DNA of 9,616 bases from Bacillota bacterium (lineage in GTDB: Bacteria > Bacillota > Clostridia > Lachnospirales > Lachnospiraceae). The position numbers and the translations under genes were made by a program. The notes below the pieces were generated by a model that was not told the DNA's origin, ran no database searches, and worked only from the letters and a program-made list of their open reading frames with translations. The DNA is taken from positions 1-9,616 of the forward strand of contig JAEWPQ010000177.1 of the NCBI GenBank assembly GCA_023460575.1, written 5' to 3'. Position 1 is the stretch's first letter. The number at the start of each line of letters is the position of its first letter. Shown here piece by piece: positions 1 through 7,014 of the stretch.

Positions 1-569
1 TTCGTGCCGTACAGGATTATATGATCCAGGAAGTACAGCGTGTATACCGTCTGCAGGGTGTTGAGATTAATGATAAGCACGTTGAGATGATCGTAAGACA
101 GATGCTTAAGAAGATCAAAATAGAAGAGAGCGGGGACAGTGATGTTCTTCCGGGAACTTCTATGGACGTTCTTGACTATAATGATTTAAATGAAGCGCTT
201 CTTGCAGAGGGCAAAGAGCCGGCAGACGGAAAGCAGGTAATGCTTGGTATCACCAAAGCATCTCTGGCTACCGATTCATTCCTGTCAGCTGCTTCCTTCC
301 AGGAGACCACCAAGGTTCTTACTGAAGCTGCGATCAATGGAAAAGTGGATCATTTAATCGGATTAAAAGAGAATGTTATCATTGGTAAACCGATTCCTGC
401 CGGTACTGGTATGAAACGCTACCGTACTATTAACTTAAGCACAGATGCTGCTTTTGAGGGAGACGATGAGATCCTTTTGTCTGAAGATGATGAGATTCTG
501 TTATCGGATGACAGCTTTGATGATGCAGAAGAGATTTTAGCCATCAGCGAAGGTGAAATAGAAGAATAA
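1..569 (+). CDS. rpoC: RNA polymerase beta' subunit, C-terminal fragment (5' end outside window)
   Basis: This is the last ~188 codons of the beta' subunit of DNA-directed RNA polymerase; the frame is open from position 3 and ends with TAA at 567-569. Diagnostic C-terminal beta' sequence is visible: VYRLQGVEINDKHVEMIVRQ near the start, then GITKASLATDSFLSAASFQE and a segment ending in GKPIPAGTGMKRY, which are the conserved region near the active-centre side of the C-terminal domain. After this core, the protein ends in an acidic tail rich in Asp and Glu that contains a repeated DDEILLS motif (codons at 462-482 and 486-506). No start codon belongs here because the gene enters from upstream; the first ATG at 21 is internal. 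A strong terminator follows, so transcription of rpoBC probably ends before the sugar genes. Confidence 0.97.
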   Translation, partial: RAVQDYMIQEVQRVYRLQGVEINDKHVEMIVRQMLKKIKIEESGDSDVLPGTSMDVLDYNDLNEALLAEGKEPADGKQVMLGITKASLATDSFLSAASFQETTKVLTEAAINGKVDHLIGLKENVIIGKPIPAGTGMKRYRTINLSTDAAFEGDDEILLSEDDEILLSDDSFDDAEEILAISEGEIEE

Positions 570-579
570 GAATGAAGAT

Positions 580-614
580 GCCCTGACAGGCTGTTTCTGT
601 CAGGGCGTTTTTTT
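580..614 (+). terminator. Intrinsic terminator after rpoC
   Basis: A perfect 10-bp inverted repeat (GCCCTGACAG at 580-589, CTGTCAGGGC at 597-606) with a 7-nt loop is followed by a run of seven T at 608-614. It begins 11 nt after the rpoC stop codon. This is a textbook rho-independent terminator that should insulate the downstream sugar operon from the highly expressed rpoBC transcript. Confidence 0.95.
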
Positions 615-658
615 ATTTATGGAAAAGACAATAATCTATAATATTTGCATAATTAAAC

Positions 659-689
659 TTGATTTTTCTTTTTTTTTTAATGCTATAAT
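659..689 (+). promoter_or_regulatory. Probable sigma-A promoter of the sugar operon (extended -10)
   Basis: A consensus -10 hexamer TATAAT lies at 684-689 and is preceded by TG one base upstream (681-682), giving an extended -10. A weak -35 candidate, TTGATT, lies at 659-664 with a long 19-nt spacer. Transcription would start near 696, only about 15 nt before the ATG at 711 and right at the AAGGAGG ribosome binding site (697-703), so the untranslated leader would be very short. An upstream TATAAT at 637-642 lacks a convincing -35. No catabolite-repression (cre) consensus was found by eye in this gap. Confidence 0.6.
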
Positions 690-710
690 CATAAAAAAGG
701 AGGTAAAACA

Positions 711-1586
711 ATGAGGAAGTTTGAGCGGAATGCGTTTCCTTATCTGCTGCTCGCTCCTACTTTAATTATATTCGGCCTGTTTTTGTTCTTTCCGGCATTA
801 AATGGGTTGTGGATATCATTGACAAAGTGGGATGGGGTAAATCCTCAGGTATTCGTGGGGATCAGGAACTATATCAAGCTATTTACAGACCGGGGATTCT
901 GGGATTCTTTTCTCCGTACCATTTTCTTCACCGGGGTATCGGTACCTCTGGTGTATGTATCAGCTATGGGACTGGCGCTGCTGCTGTCAGGTGCCAGAAA
1001 AGGAAATAATTTCTTTCGTGCTGTATTTTACTGGCCAACAATGATTTCCAGCATTATCGTTGGACTGACCTGGAGATTCCTTCTGGGAGAAGAATTCGGT
1101 GTTATTAATTATCTTCTTACTGTTATGGGGCGATCTCCGGTTAAATGGCTGACGGATCAGAATTATTCCATGGCCGTGGTGATTTTTGTAACTGCATGGA
1201 GCATGTCAGGTTATTATATGGTCATGTTTATATCCGGCATAAAGGCCATTTCGGAGACCTATTACGAGGCAGCAAGAATTGACGGTGCGGGTTTTTTCCA
1301 TCAGTTCCGCTACATTACACTGCCGCTTTTAAAACCGACCAGTCTTCTGGTCCTGGTTTTATCAACAGTTACCATTATAAAAACATATCCTTTGGTGTAT
1401 GCTCTCACCCAGGGCGGGCCTGCAGGTGCTACCAAATTCATGGTGCAGACAATTCAGGAAACCGGATTTGAGAAAAACCAGATGGGGTATGCCAGTGCGA
1501 TGACGATGATCCTGTTCGTGCTGCTGGCAATGTTTACAGTGGTACAGTTTAAGGTAAATAAGGGAGGCGAGCAGGATGCAGACTAA
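711..1586 (+). CDS. ABC sugar transporter permease, MalF/UgpA/YesP type (CUT1)
   Basis: An inner-membrane subunit of a binding-protein-dependent carbohydrate importer, 291 residues, the usual size for the first of the two CUT1 permeases. Six hydrophobic segments are visible, roughly at residues 10-36, 67-93, 104-124, 153-177, 206-226 and 260-281. The EAA loop that docks the ATPase is clear (EAARIDGA at 186-193, followed by TLPLLKP), and the LTQGGP segment typical of MalF-like permeases lies near 232-237. AAGGAGGT at 697-704 precedes the ATG at good spacing. The last 11 nt overlap the next permease gene, so the two are translationally coupled and form the heterodimer channel. By family and neighbourhood it resembles YesP-like transporters of pectin-derived oligosaccharides, but the substrate cannot be read from this protein alone. 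Confidence 0.93.
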   Translation: MRKFERNAFPYLLLAPTLIIFGLFLFFPALNGLWISLTKWDGVNPQVFVGIRNYIKLFTDRGFWDSFLRTIFFTGVSVPLVYVSAMGLALLLSGARKGNNFFRAVFYWPTMISSIIVGLTWRFLLGEEFGVINYLLTVMGRSPVKWLTDQNYSMAVVIFVTAWSMSGYYMVMFISGIKAISETYYEAARIDGAGFFHQFRYITLPLLKPTSLLVLVLSTVTIIKTYPLVYALTQGGPAGATKFMVQTIQETGFEKNQMGYASAMTMILFVLLAMFTVVQFKVNKGGEQDAD

Positions 1587-2409
1587 AAGCAGAAAATATA
1601 TCTTAAACGGAGTAACATGGACGATTCTGCTGATTTTATCCTTTTTATTTCTGATGCCAATCCTTTGGGTGATCGGCTCTTCTTTTAAAAGCACAGGAGA
1701 ACTGTTTTCCTGGCCGCCAAGCCTCATTGGAAAGAATCCTTCCTTTACCAATTATCAGAAGGCATTAAAGGAGGGGCATTTCGGCATTTATTTCCTCAAT
1801 ACTGTATTTACCAGTGTTGCTGCCACCTTTCTAACCATTGTGGTGAATGTGATGTCCGGTTATGCCTTTGCAAAATACCGGTTTAAGGGAGATAAAATTT
1901 TATTTGGCATCGTGCTGGCCACCCTGATGATTCCGCTGGAAGTCATCATGATTCCAATCTTTAAGGTAATCGTGGCGACAGGTCTTTACAACAGCTTATG
2001 GGGGTTAATTATTCCAGCAGTGGCGTCGCCGACTGCCGTGTTTCTGGTAAGACAGTATTACGTGGGGATTCCTGATGCTTACATGGAAGCCGCAAGAATT
2101 GACGGAGCTTCGGAAACCAGCATTTTAATGCGGATTATGCTTCCTCTGGCCAAGCCGGTGATCTCTGTGCTCTGCATCTTTTCCTTTATGTGGAGATGGA
2201 ATGACTACCTCTGGCCAAAACTGGTCATCAACAGTAAGGAGCGCTACACCATACAGCTTGCGCTTGCAAATTATTCCGGTGAATACTCGGTTGACTGGAA
2301 CAGCCTTTTAGCCATGTCGGTTATATCCATGATTCCGGTAATTATTGTGTTTGTAACTCTGCAAAGCCACATCATTGGCGGCATGACAGCCGGCGGAGTC
2401 AAAGAGTAA
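1576..2409 (+). CDS. ABC sugar transporter permease, MalG/UgpE/YesQ type (CUT1)
   Basis: The partner permease, 277 residues, typical for MalG-like subunits. It has a hydrophobic N-terminal segment (about residues 13-35), then segments near 72-96, 107-130, 140-160, 193-208 and 243-262. The EAA motif is EAARIDGA at 171-178, followed by MLPLAKP; FMWRWNDYLWP at 204-214 and the C-terminal GGMTAGGVKE are characteristic of this family. GGGAGG at 1562-1567 lies 8 nt before the ATG, and the start overlaps the end of the preceding permease gene by 11 nt. Together the two proteins form the membrane channel fed by the lipoprotein encoded at 7015-8277. No ATP-binding subunit is encoded in the window; CUT1 systems of Firmicutes often borrow a shared MsmK/UgpC-type ATPase, which is the likely situation here. 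Confidence 0.93.
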   Translation: MQTKSRKYILNGVTWTILLILSFLFLMPILWVIGSSFKSTGELFSWPPSLIGKNPSFTNYQKALKEGHFGIYFLNTVFTSVAATFLTIVVNVMSGYAFAKYRFKGDKILFGIVLATLMIPLEVIMIPIFKVIVATGLYNSLWGLIIPAVASPTAVFLVRQYYVGIPDAYMEAARIDGASETSILMRIMLPLAKPVISVLCIFSFMWRWNDYLWPKLVINSKERYTIQLALANYSGEYSVDWNSLLAMSVISMIPVIIVFVTLQSHIIGGMTAGGVKE

Positions 2410-2426
2410 ATGGGAGGAAAGAAAGC

Positions 2427-4925
2427 ATGAAATACTTGGAATATCCGCTGTTTGCGGAAGGATTTGTCAATCGCTTCCTCATAAGCGAGGTTCATACCCA
2501 GGTCCGGGAATTTACCAGATCTACCTTAAACGGCAGGGTGAACGAATGGCTGAAGAAGGGATTCGCCATTCATGAAAATCCGTGCCGTAAGGAATTTGTT
2601 GAGGAACGAAGACGTGAAGTTCCCCAATATCCTGATTTTGAGGAAATGAAAAATGGAGATAAACTGAAACAATACTTTCCATTTGGGAATCCGGGAGTGG
2701 ATGCATCAGGTTTTTATTACCGTCCTACTTATTTAAGAATGTATGGTTTTACCATGCTCTGGTCTGATTTAAAAGAAACCATAGATTTTGAACTGGAGAC
2801 ATGCGGGGGATTAACGGTCTGGGTTAATGAGCAGCTCATCTGTGACTTCACACCATTTACCAGAAACATGGTAAAGAAGACGGTGGTTTCCATTCCTCTG
2901 CTAAAAGGGGAAAACTCACTGGTGGTGTGTCTTGATGATCTGGCTGAGCGTGATACGGACTACTATTTTCGAATGAAACGGCTGGGAGGAGCAGATTTAA
3001 AAATTCTCATCCCAGTTAAAGAAGAGGTAAATGAGAGCATTTTAACAAAAACAGAGCAGATGTTAAATGCAATGAGCTTTGATAAAGAAGCTTATATCAG
3101 CGAACTTCTGAAAATGAATCTTAATAATCCGTTCGATACCTCCCTTGACTTGGAGGTCGTTGTAACACCGGGTGAATTTATTGAAAAAATGGAACAGTCG
3201 TGGAAGCTTATAGAAACCAGAAAATACACCATGAAGCCTGAACAAAAGGGGCTGGAATTGTTCCATACCGACGACATTTCACCGGGATACTATTACTTTA
3301 CTGTTGTCATTACCTATCAGGGAATCTCCATAAAGAGAAAAATAGGGAATCAGCTGGTTAGAGAAGAATTTCTATTAAGTGGAAATGAGGATGGTAACGT
3401 ACGCAGAAAGCTGGCATTAGATGCAGTGATCCGTTTTGCACCTGACAATACATATAAGGCGGCAGCTTTGCTTTATAGGAACCAGGATTATCAGCGTGCA
3501 GAAACCATTATACTGGAAGAACTGGAAGGTGTCAGAAACAGAAAGGACTGTTCGGATTTTCATTTTATCATCATGATCTATATTTACCGGGTTTTTAACA
3601 GCCGTATCTCGGACACGTTAAAGACAGCTTTGGAAGAAGCCATGGTAAATTACAGATACTGGATTGATGAGCCGGGGGACGATGTGATGTGGTTTTTCAG
3701 TGAAAATCATGCGCTCCTGTTCCACTGCTGTCAGTATTTAACCGGATCCTATCTGCCTGAACGCACTTTTATAAACAGCGGCAGGACGGGGGCAGAGGTA
3801 AAGGCAAGGGGCGAAGAGCTGCTTCATCAGTGGTTTGACGACTTTTTCCGGGAATTTATTACAGAATGGAATTCCAATGCTTATATTCCTGTGGATGTGC
3901 TTGGAATCGGTACCCTTTACAATCTGACTGATGGAGAAAATCCCCTGCATAAAAAAGCAGAAAAGGCACTGGATATGATCTTTTATTCCCTGGCAGTCAA
4001 CGCTCATAGGGGAGCTGTTATGACAAGTTTTGGCCGCAGCTATGAAAAGGAAATGAAGGGGAACTATAATGCTGGAACTACCTCACTGCTTTATGTTGCC
4101 TACAATGCGGGCTACTTAAACAGAGCGTGTATTGGATACATTCCTCTTGTACTTGGAAATTATCAGCCACCAGAAGAGTATAAAAAGTATGCAGTTATAA
4201 ATGAAGAGGAAGAGATGATTTTTACAAACACCCAGGGATTTGAAAATCATGTCAATCTCTATCTTTATAAAAACAGCCGTGCCCTTCTGTCAACAGCTGT
4301 AGGTTTTAAACCTTTTAAGAAAGGATATCAGGAGCATATTTTACAGGCAGCTTTAGATGAGACAGCGCAGCTGTTTATCAACCACCCGGGGGAATCATTT
4401 CCATATGGAAGCGGAAGACCCAATTTCTGGGCTGGTAACGGAGTACTTCCGCTGGGCGCACAATTCGAAAATACTGCAATTTTAAGATATCATATTGAGG
4501 AAGAAGAGCGGATCGGTTATACTCATGCTTACATTCCCATCAGTGCATTTTCCCGCTATAAGGGCGAGGAGGGGGTAGTGGTGCTGGAAAAGGATGGAGC
4601 CTATATTGCCGTAAAGGCCCTTCAGGGGCTCGCCATACAGGAACACGGGCCGAACCAGTTCCGGGAATTCATCAGCCAGGGCAGAGACAATGTCTGGGTT
4701 GTGCGGGTAGGGTGCTTAGGAGAAAACCAAAATTTGGACGATGTCTTTCTGGCTTTTAAGAATCTTAGCATCACCATGAACGGAAGCAGTACTCTTGTTA
4801 CGGATGAAAAAGGGTCAGAGTATCTTCTTGAGACAGAAAACATATTAAAGGTCAACGGGGAAACTGTATACCATTATCCGGAAACAGTAGAAGGCACAAT
4901 CAGATGGAGGAATAGAACAACGTGA
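2427..4925 (+). CDS. Uncharacterised 832-residue cytoplasmic protein, probable carbohydrate-active enzyme (lyase-like toroid plus beta domains)
   Basis: I cannot assign this to a named family. There is no signal peptide, so it should be cytoplasmic. Visible layout: a charged N-terminal part (1-95); a beta-rich stretch (about 100-195) with LTVWVNEQLICDF and a following IPLLKGENSLVV strand, resembling the galactose-binding-like sandwich modules that accompany glycosidases and lyases; a second beta stretch (about 238-310); a helical central part (about 325-570); and a beta-rich C-terminal part (about 590-832). The helical part holds the most conserved-looking residues: WFFSENH (422-428), EWNSNAY (480-486) and GRSYE (536-540). 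Asn/His, Tyr and Arg in a helical toroid followed by beta sheets recall several polysaccharide lyases, but this is analogy only. GGGAGGA at 2412-2418 precedes the ATG; the stop overlaps the GH105 gene by 4 nt (GTGA). Acting before GH105 on an imported oligosaccharide is the likely role. Confidence 0.6.
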   Translation: MKYLEYPLFAEGFVNRFLISEVHTQVREFTRSTLNGRVNEWLKKGFAIHENPCRKEFVEERRREVPQYPDFEEMKNGDKLKQYFPFGNPGVDASGFYYRPTYLRMYGFTMLWSDLKETIDFELETCGGLTVWVNEQLICDFTPFTRNMVKKTVVSIPLLKGENSLVVCLDDLAERDTDYYFRMKRLGGADLKILIPVKEEVNESILTKTEQMLNAMSFDKEAYISELLKMNLNNPFDTSLDLEVVVTPGEFIEKMEQSWKLIETRKYTMKPEQKGLELFHTDDISPGYYYFTVVITYQGISIKRKIGNQLVREEFLLSGNEDGNVRRKLALDAVIRFAPDNTYKAAALLYRNQDYQRAETIILEELEGVRNRKDCSDFHFIIMIYIYRVFNSRISDTLKTALEEAMVNYRYWIDEPGDDVMWFFSENHALLFHCCQYLTGSYLPERTFINSGRTGAEVKARGEELLHQWFDDFFREFITEWNSNAYIPVDVLGIGTLYNLTDGENPLHKKAEKALDMIFYSLAVNAHRGAVMTSFGRSYEKEMKGNYNAGTTSLLYVAYNAGYLNRACIGYIPLVLGNYQPPEEYKKYAVINEEEEMIFTNTQGFENHVNLYLYKNSRALLSTAVGFKPFKKGYQEHILQAALDETAQLFINHPGESFPYGSGRPNFWAGNGVLPLGAQFENTAILRYHIEEEERIGYTHAYIPISAFSRYKGEEGVVVLEKDGAYIAVKALQGLAIQEHGPNQFREFISQGRDNVWVVRVGCLGENQNLDDVFLAFKNLSITMNGSSTLVTDEKGSEYLLETENILKVNGETVYHYPETVEGTIRWRNRTT

Positions 4926-6001
4926 TAGATTTAAAGACATTGGAAGAAAAATTAAACCTGGTATCAGAAAAGATGATGGTTTTAAAAAATAATGGAATGA
5001 AGGAAATATATCCAATCAGCCTGATTGATTTTAACTGCTGGGAATGGCCCCAGGGAGTGGGTATATTCGGGCTTTACAAATATTATGAAGTGAGTCAGAA
5101 AAAAGAGATTCTGGATTTTATAACTGACTGGTATGACAATCGGATCAGGGAAGGGATTCTGGAGCATAATGTGAATACCACATCTCCCATGCTCACCCTC
5201 ACTTATCTGTATGAAAAAACCGGCAAGCCGGAATATCTGGAATTTATCAGAGACTGGTCTGACTGGATCATGAAGGACCAAAAACTGATCCGGACAGGAG
5301 ATGGCTGCTTTCAGCATATGATCACGGGAAGTGCCAACGATCATGAGATACTGATTGATACGCTGTTTATGGCAGTTTTGTTTCTGGCCAGAGCAGGTAA
5401 GATTCTTGGACGGAACGATTATTATGATGAGGCAGACTATCAGATTCTTTCTCATATCAAATATTTGTTAAATAAAGAAGAGGGATTGTTTTATCATGGC
5501 TTTAACTTTAAGAGGAACGATAACTATGGTGAAGTTCTATGGGGAAGAGGAAACTGCTGGTATACCATCGTCATCATGGAGCTGTTGGAAGACATTCCTA
5601 TGGACGAAGGACTGAAACGATATTTTTTAAAGGTTTATGAAAATCAGGTAGAGGCACTGAAACGGTATGCAGATCCGGAAACCGGCTTGTGGCATACTAT
5701 CATAAACGATGATTCTTCCTATATAGAGATTTCCTGCAGCGCTGCATTCCTGTATGGTATTATGAAGGGAGTGCGCCTTGGAATATTAAAGAAAAAGGAT
5801 TATCAGGAGTTAATTGAGCGGGGAATTAAGAATCTTTTGAATTACATGGAAGAAGATGGCACTGTTAAAAATGTTTCCTACGGGACTCCGATCGGACTTA
5901 ACGGAGAATTTTACAAAACAATACCGTGCTGCCCAATGACCTATGGACAGGCACTTATGATTTTAGTGCTGCAAGAGGCTATGAATACTTACTGGCATTA
6001 G
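4922..6001 (+). CDS. GH105-type unsaturated glycuronyl hydrolase (YteR/YesR-like)
   Basis: A 359-residue enzyme of the GH105/GH88 group, which removes the 4,5-unsaturated uronic acid from the non-reducing end of oligosaccharides left by pectin or other glycuronan lyases, through hydration of the double bond. Family length (about 370) matches. Visible signatures: EWPQGVGIFGLYKYYE (41-56), LIDTLFM (145-150 region), where Asp146 aligns with the catalytic Asp of YteR, FYHGFNF (190-196), and WGRGNCW (207-213). There is no signal peptide, so it acts in the cytoplasm on imported sugar. The start is GTG at 4922, overlapping the upstream stop by 4 nt, with GGAGG at 4906-4910 eleven nt before it; no better start lies nearby. 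The link with sugar permeases suggests a rhamnogalacturonan-like substrate, but GH105 also includes members for other unsaturated glucuronides, so specificity is open. Confidence 0.88.
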   Translation: MIDLKTLEEKLNLVSEKMMVLKNNGMKEIYPISLIDFNCWEWPQGVGIFGLYKYYEVSQKKEILDFITDWYDNRIREGILEHNVNTTSPMLTLTYLYEKTGKPEYLEFIRDWSDWIMKDQKLIRTGDGCFQHMITGSANDHEILIDTLFMAVLFLARAGKILGRNDYYDEADYQILSHIKYLLNKEEGLFYHGFNFKRNDNYGEVLWGRGNCWYTIVIMELLEDIPMDEGLKRYFLKVYENQVEALKRYADPETGLWHTIINDDSSYIEISCSAAFLYGIMKGVRLGILKKKDYQELIERGIKNLLNYMEEDGTVKNVSYGTPIGLNGEFYKTIPCCPMTYGQALMILVLQEAMNTYWH

Positions 6002-6013
6002 AAGGGACTGGTT

Positions 6014-6934
6014 GTGAAGATGAAAGAACGGGTTTTTTTTGAAGAATTTGACTCATTGTATTATTTCCATGGCGGCTCTGAAAACTGGGCAATGCAGGGA
6101 TTCCATTTTCACAACCAGTATGAAATTATTTTGTTTCTCACTGATGGAGCTTTAATGGAAATTGGAAACCGCACTTACCATGTGAGGTCGGGAGATTTAT
6201 TTCTCATTAACAATAAGGAATATCACCGTACCAGCTGCGGCACAGAAAAAACTTACCACAGATATGTACTCATGTTTGAGCCGGAGCTGTTAAGCCATAT
6301 GGCTGAGGTGTTTCATTACGACTTTTCCAGGTTCTTTGAGAACCGTCCCGATCCATTTCTGCATCGTCTCCATTTAGGAGGGGAAAATCTTCGAAAAGTG
6401 GAAAAGCTTTTTGAGAAAATAGAACAAAGCATTCATTCAGAAAACAGGGACAGGGCAGAATCAACTGTGAGAATTAAGCTGTCCATACTGGAACTGATTG
6501 CTTCTGTCAATGAGATGTACCAGTTCTTTATGGAAAAGGAAAAAAATAGACCTGCTCAGGGGTTTGAAGAAAAACTGGAAGAGGAATTTAAAGACCCGGT
6601 TCTTTACCGGGAGAGAATTGAGCAGTTGAAGAAGTACATTGCGTCCCATGTAGAAGAACGGCTGGATCTAAATGAGATTTCCCGCAGATTTTATATGAAC
6701 CGGTATTATTTAAGCCATTATTTCAAGAAAGAAACGGGATTTACTCTGACCCAGTATATAGCAAATCAGAAGATTATTGCTGCAAAGGCTCTTTTAAAGG
6801 AAGGACACTCTGTTACCGATGTTGCACTTGAGCTTTCTTATAACAGCGACAGTCATTTCATCTCTGTATTTAAAAAAATGACCGGAATTACACCGAAAAA
6901 GTACGCCCAGTCAAAAGAAAGCAAAAAAGAATGA
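6014..6934 (+). CDS. AraC-family transcriptional regulator with N-terminal cupin sensor
   Basis: A 306-residue regulator. The N-terminal half (about residues 15-95) is an AraC-type cupin sugar-sensing domain, seen as FHFHNQYEI (30-38), the GDLFLIN strand (60-66) and EYHR (69-72). The C-terminal ~100 residues (about 200-298) are the two helix-turn-helix AraC DNA-binding domain: LDLNEISRRFYMNRYYLSHY and, later, SVTDVALELSYNSDSHFISVFKK followed by GITPKKY, the classical second-helix signature. Start choice: GTG at 6014 has GAAGGG at 6001-6006 seven nt upstream, while the in-frame ATG at 6020 is 13 nt away, so GTG is preferred although not certain. It follows the GH105 stop by 12 nt, so it is part of that operon and probably activates the locus (its own operon and the binding-protein gene) when the imported sugar is present. 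The target sites were not identified. Confidence 0.92.
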   Translation: MKMKERVFFEEFDSLYYFHGGSENWAMQGFHFHNQYEIILFLTDGALMEIGNRTYHVRSGDLFLINNKEYHRTSCGTEKTYHRYVLMFEPELLSHMAEVFHYDFSRFFENRPDPFLHRLHLGGENLRKVEKLFEKIEQSIHSENRDRAESTVRIKLSILELIASVNEMYQFFMEKEKNRPAQGFEEKLEEEFKDPVLYRERIEQLKKYIASHVEERLDLNEISRRFYMNRYYLSHYFKKETGFTLTQYIANQKIIAAKALLKEGHSVTDVALELSYNSDSHFISVFKKMTGITPKKYAQSKESKKE

Positions 6935-6949
6935 TTTCATGCCTGAAAT
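6934..6949. promoter_or_regulatory. Short dyad (possible operator or weak terminator) after the AraC gene
   Basis: ATTTCA at 6934-6939 and TGAAAT at 6944-6949 form a perfect 6-bp inverted repeat around a 4-nt centre. It starts at the last base of the AraC-gene stop codon and sits about 25 nt upstream of the probable binding-protein promoter. A T-run at 6956-6960 follows after a gap, which makes it a poor intrinsic terminator. It could be an operator or a weak attenuator, and short AT-rich dyads also occur by chance. Confidence 0.3.
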
Positions 6950-6973
6950 ATGAGGTTTTTGTACTGCTGTAAA

Positions 6974-6982
6974 TGATAAAAT
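6974..6982 (+). promoter_or_regulatory. Probable extended -10 promoter of the solute-binding-protein gene
   Basis: TG at 6974-6975 precedes TAAAAT at 6977-6982, which is one mismatch from the -10 consensus, giving an extended -10. No good -35 sits 16-18 nt upstream (only T-rich sequence around 6954-6961), as is common for extended -10 or activator-dependent promoters. The predicted start near 6989 leaves about 26 nt before the ATG, with AAGGAG at 7000-7005 as ribosome binding site. The AraC regulator encoded just upstream is a plausible activator. Confidence 0.5.
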
Positions 6983-7014
6983 GAACATACTAAATAACAA
7001 AGGAGAGGTATTTT

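Noticed and set aside
570..710. Catabolite-control (cre) site or AraC direct repeats upstream of the permeases
   Set aside because: No sequence with the central CG of the cre consensus is present; the recurring ATAAT words (631, 638, 649, 685) are expected in such AT-rich DNA.
619..714. A 31-codon open frame beginning ATGGAAAAG and ending in a TGA that overlaps the permease ATG (ATGA)
   Set aside because: It starts in the terminator T-tract, has no ribosome binding site, and runs through AT-rich promoter DNA encoding a low-complexity Phe/Ile/Lys peptide.
1362..1751. A 129-codon open frame on the - strand across the permease junction
   Set aside because: It overlaps two well-supported permease genes and has no ribosome binding site or recognisable protein features.
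4982..5455. A 157-codon open frame on the - strand
   Set aside because: It lies wholly inside the GH105 gene, whose protein family signatures are clear; the reverse product shows no recognisable features.
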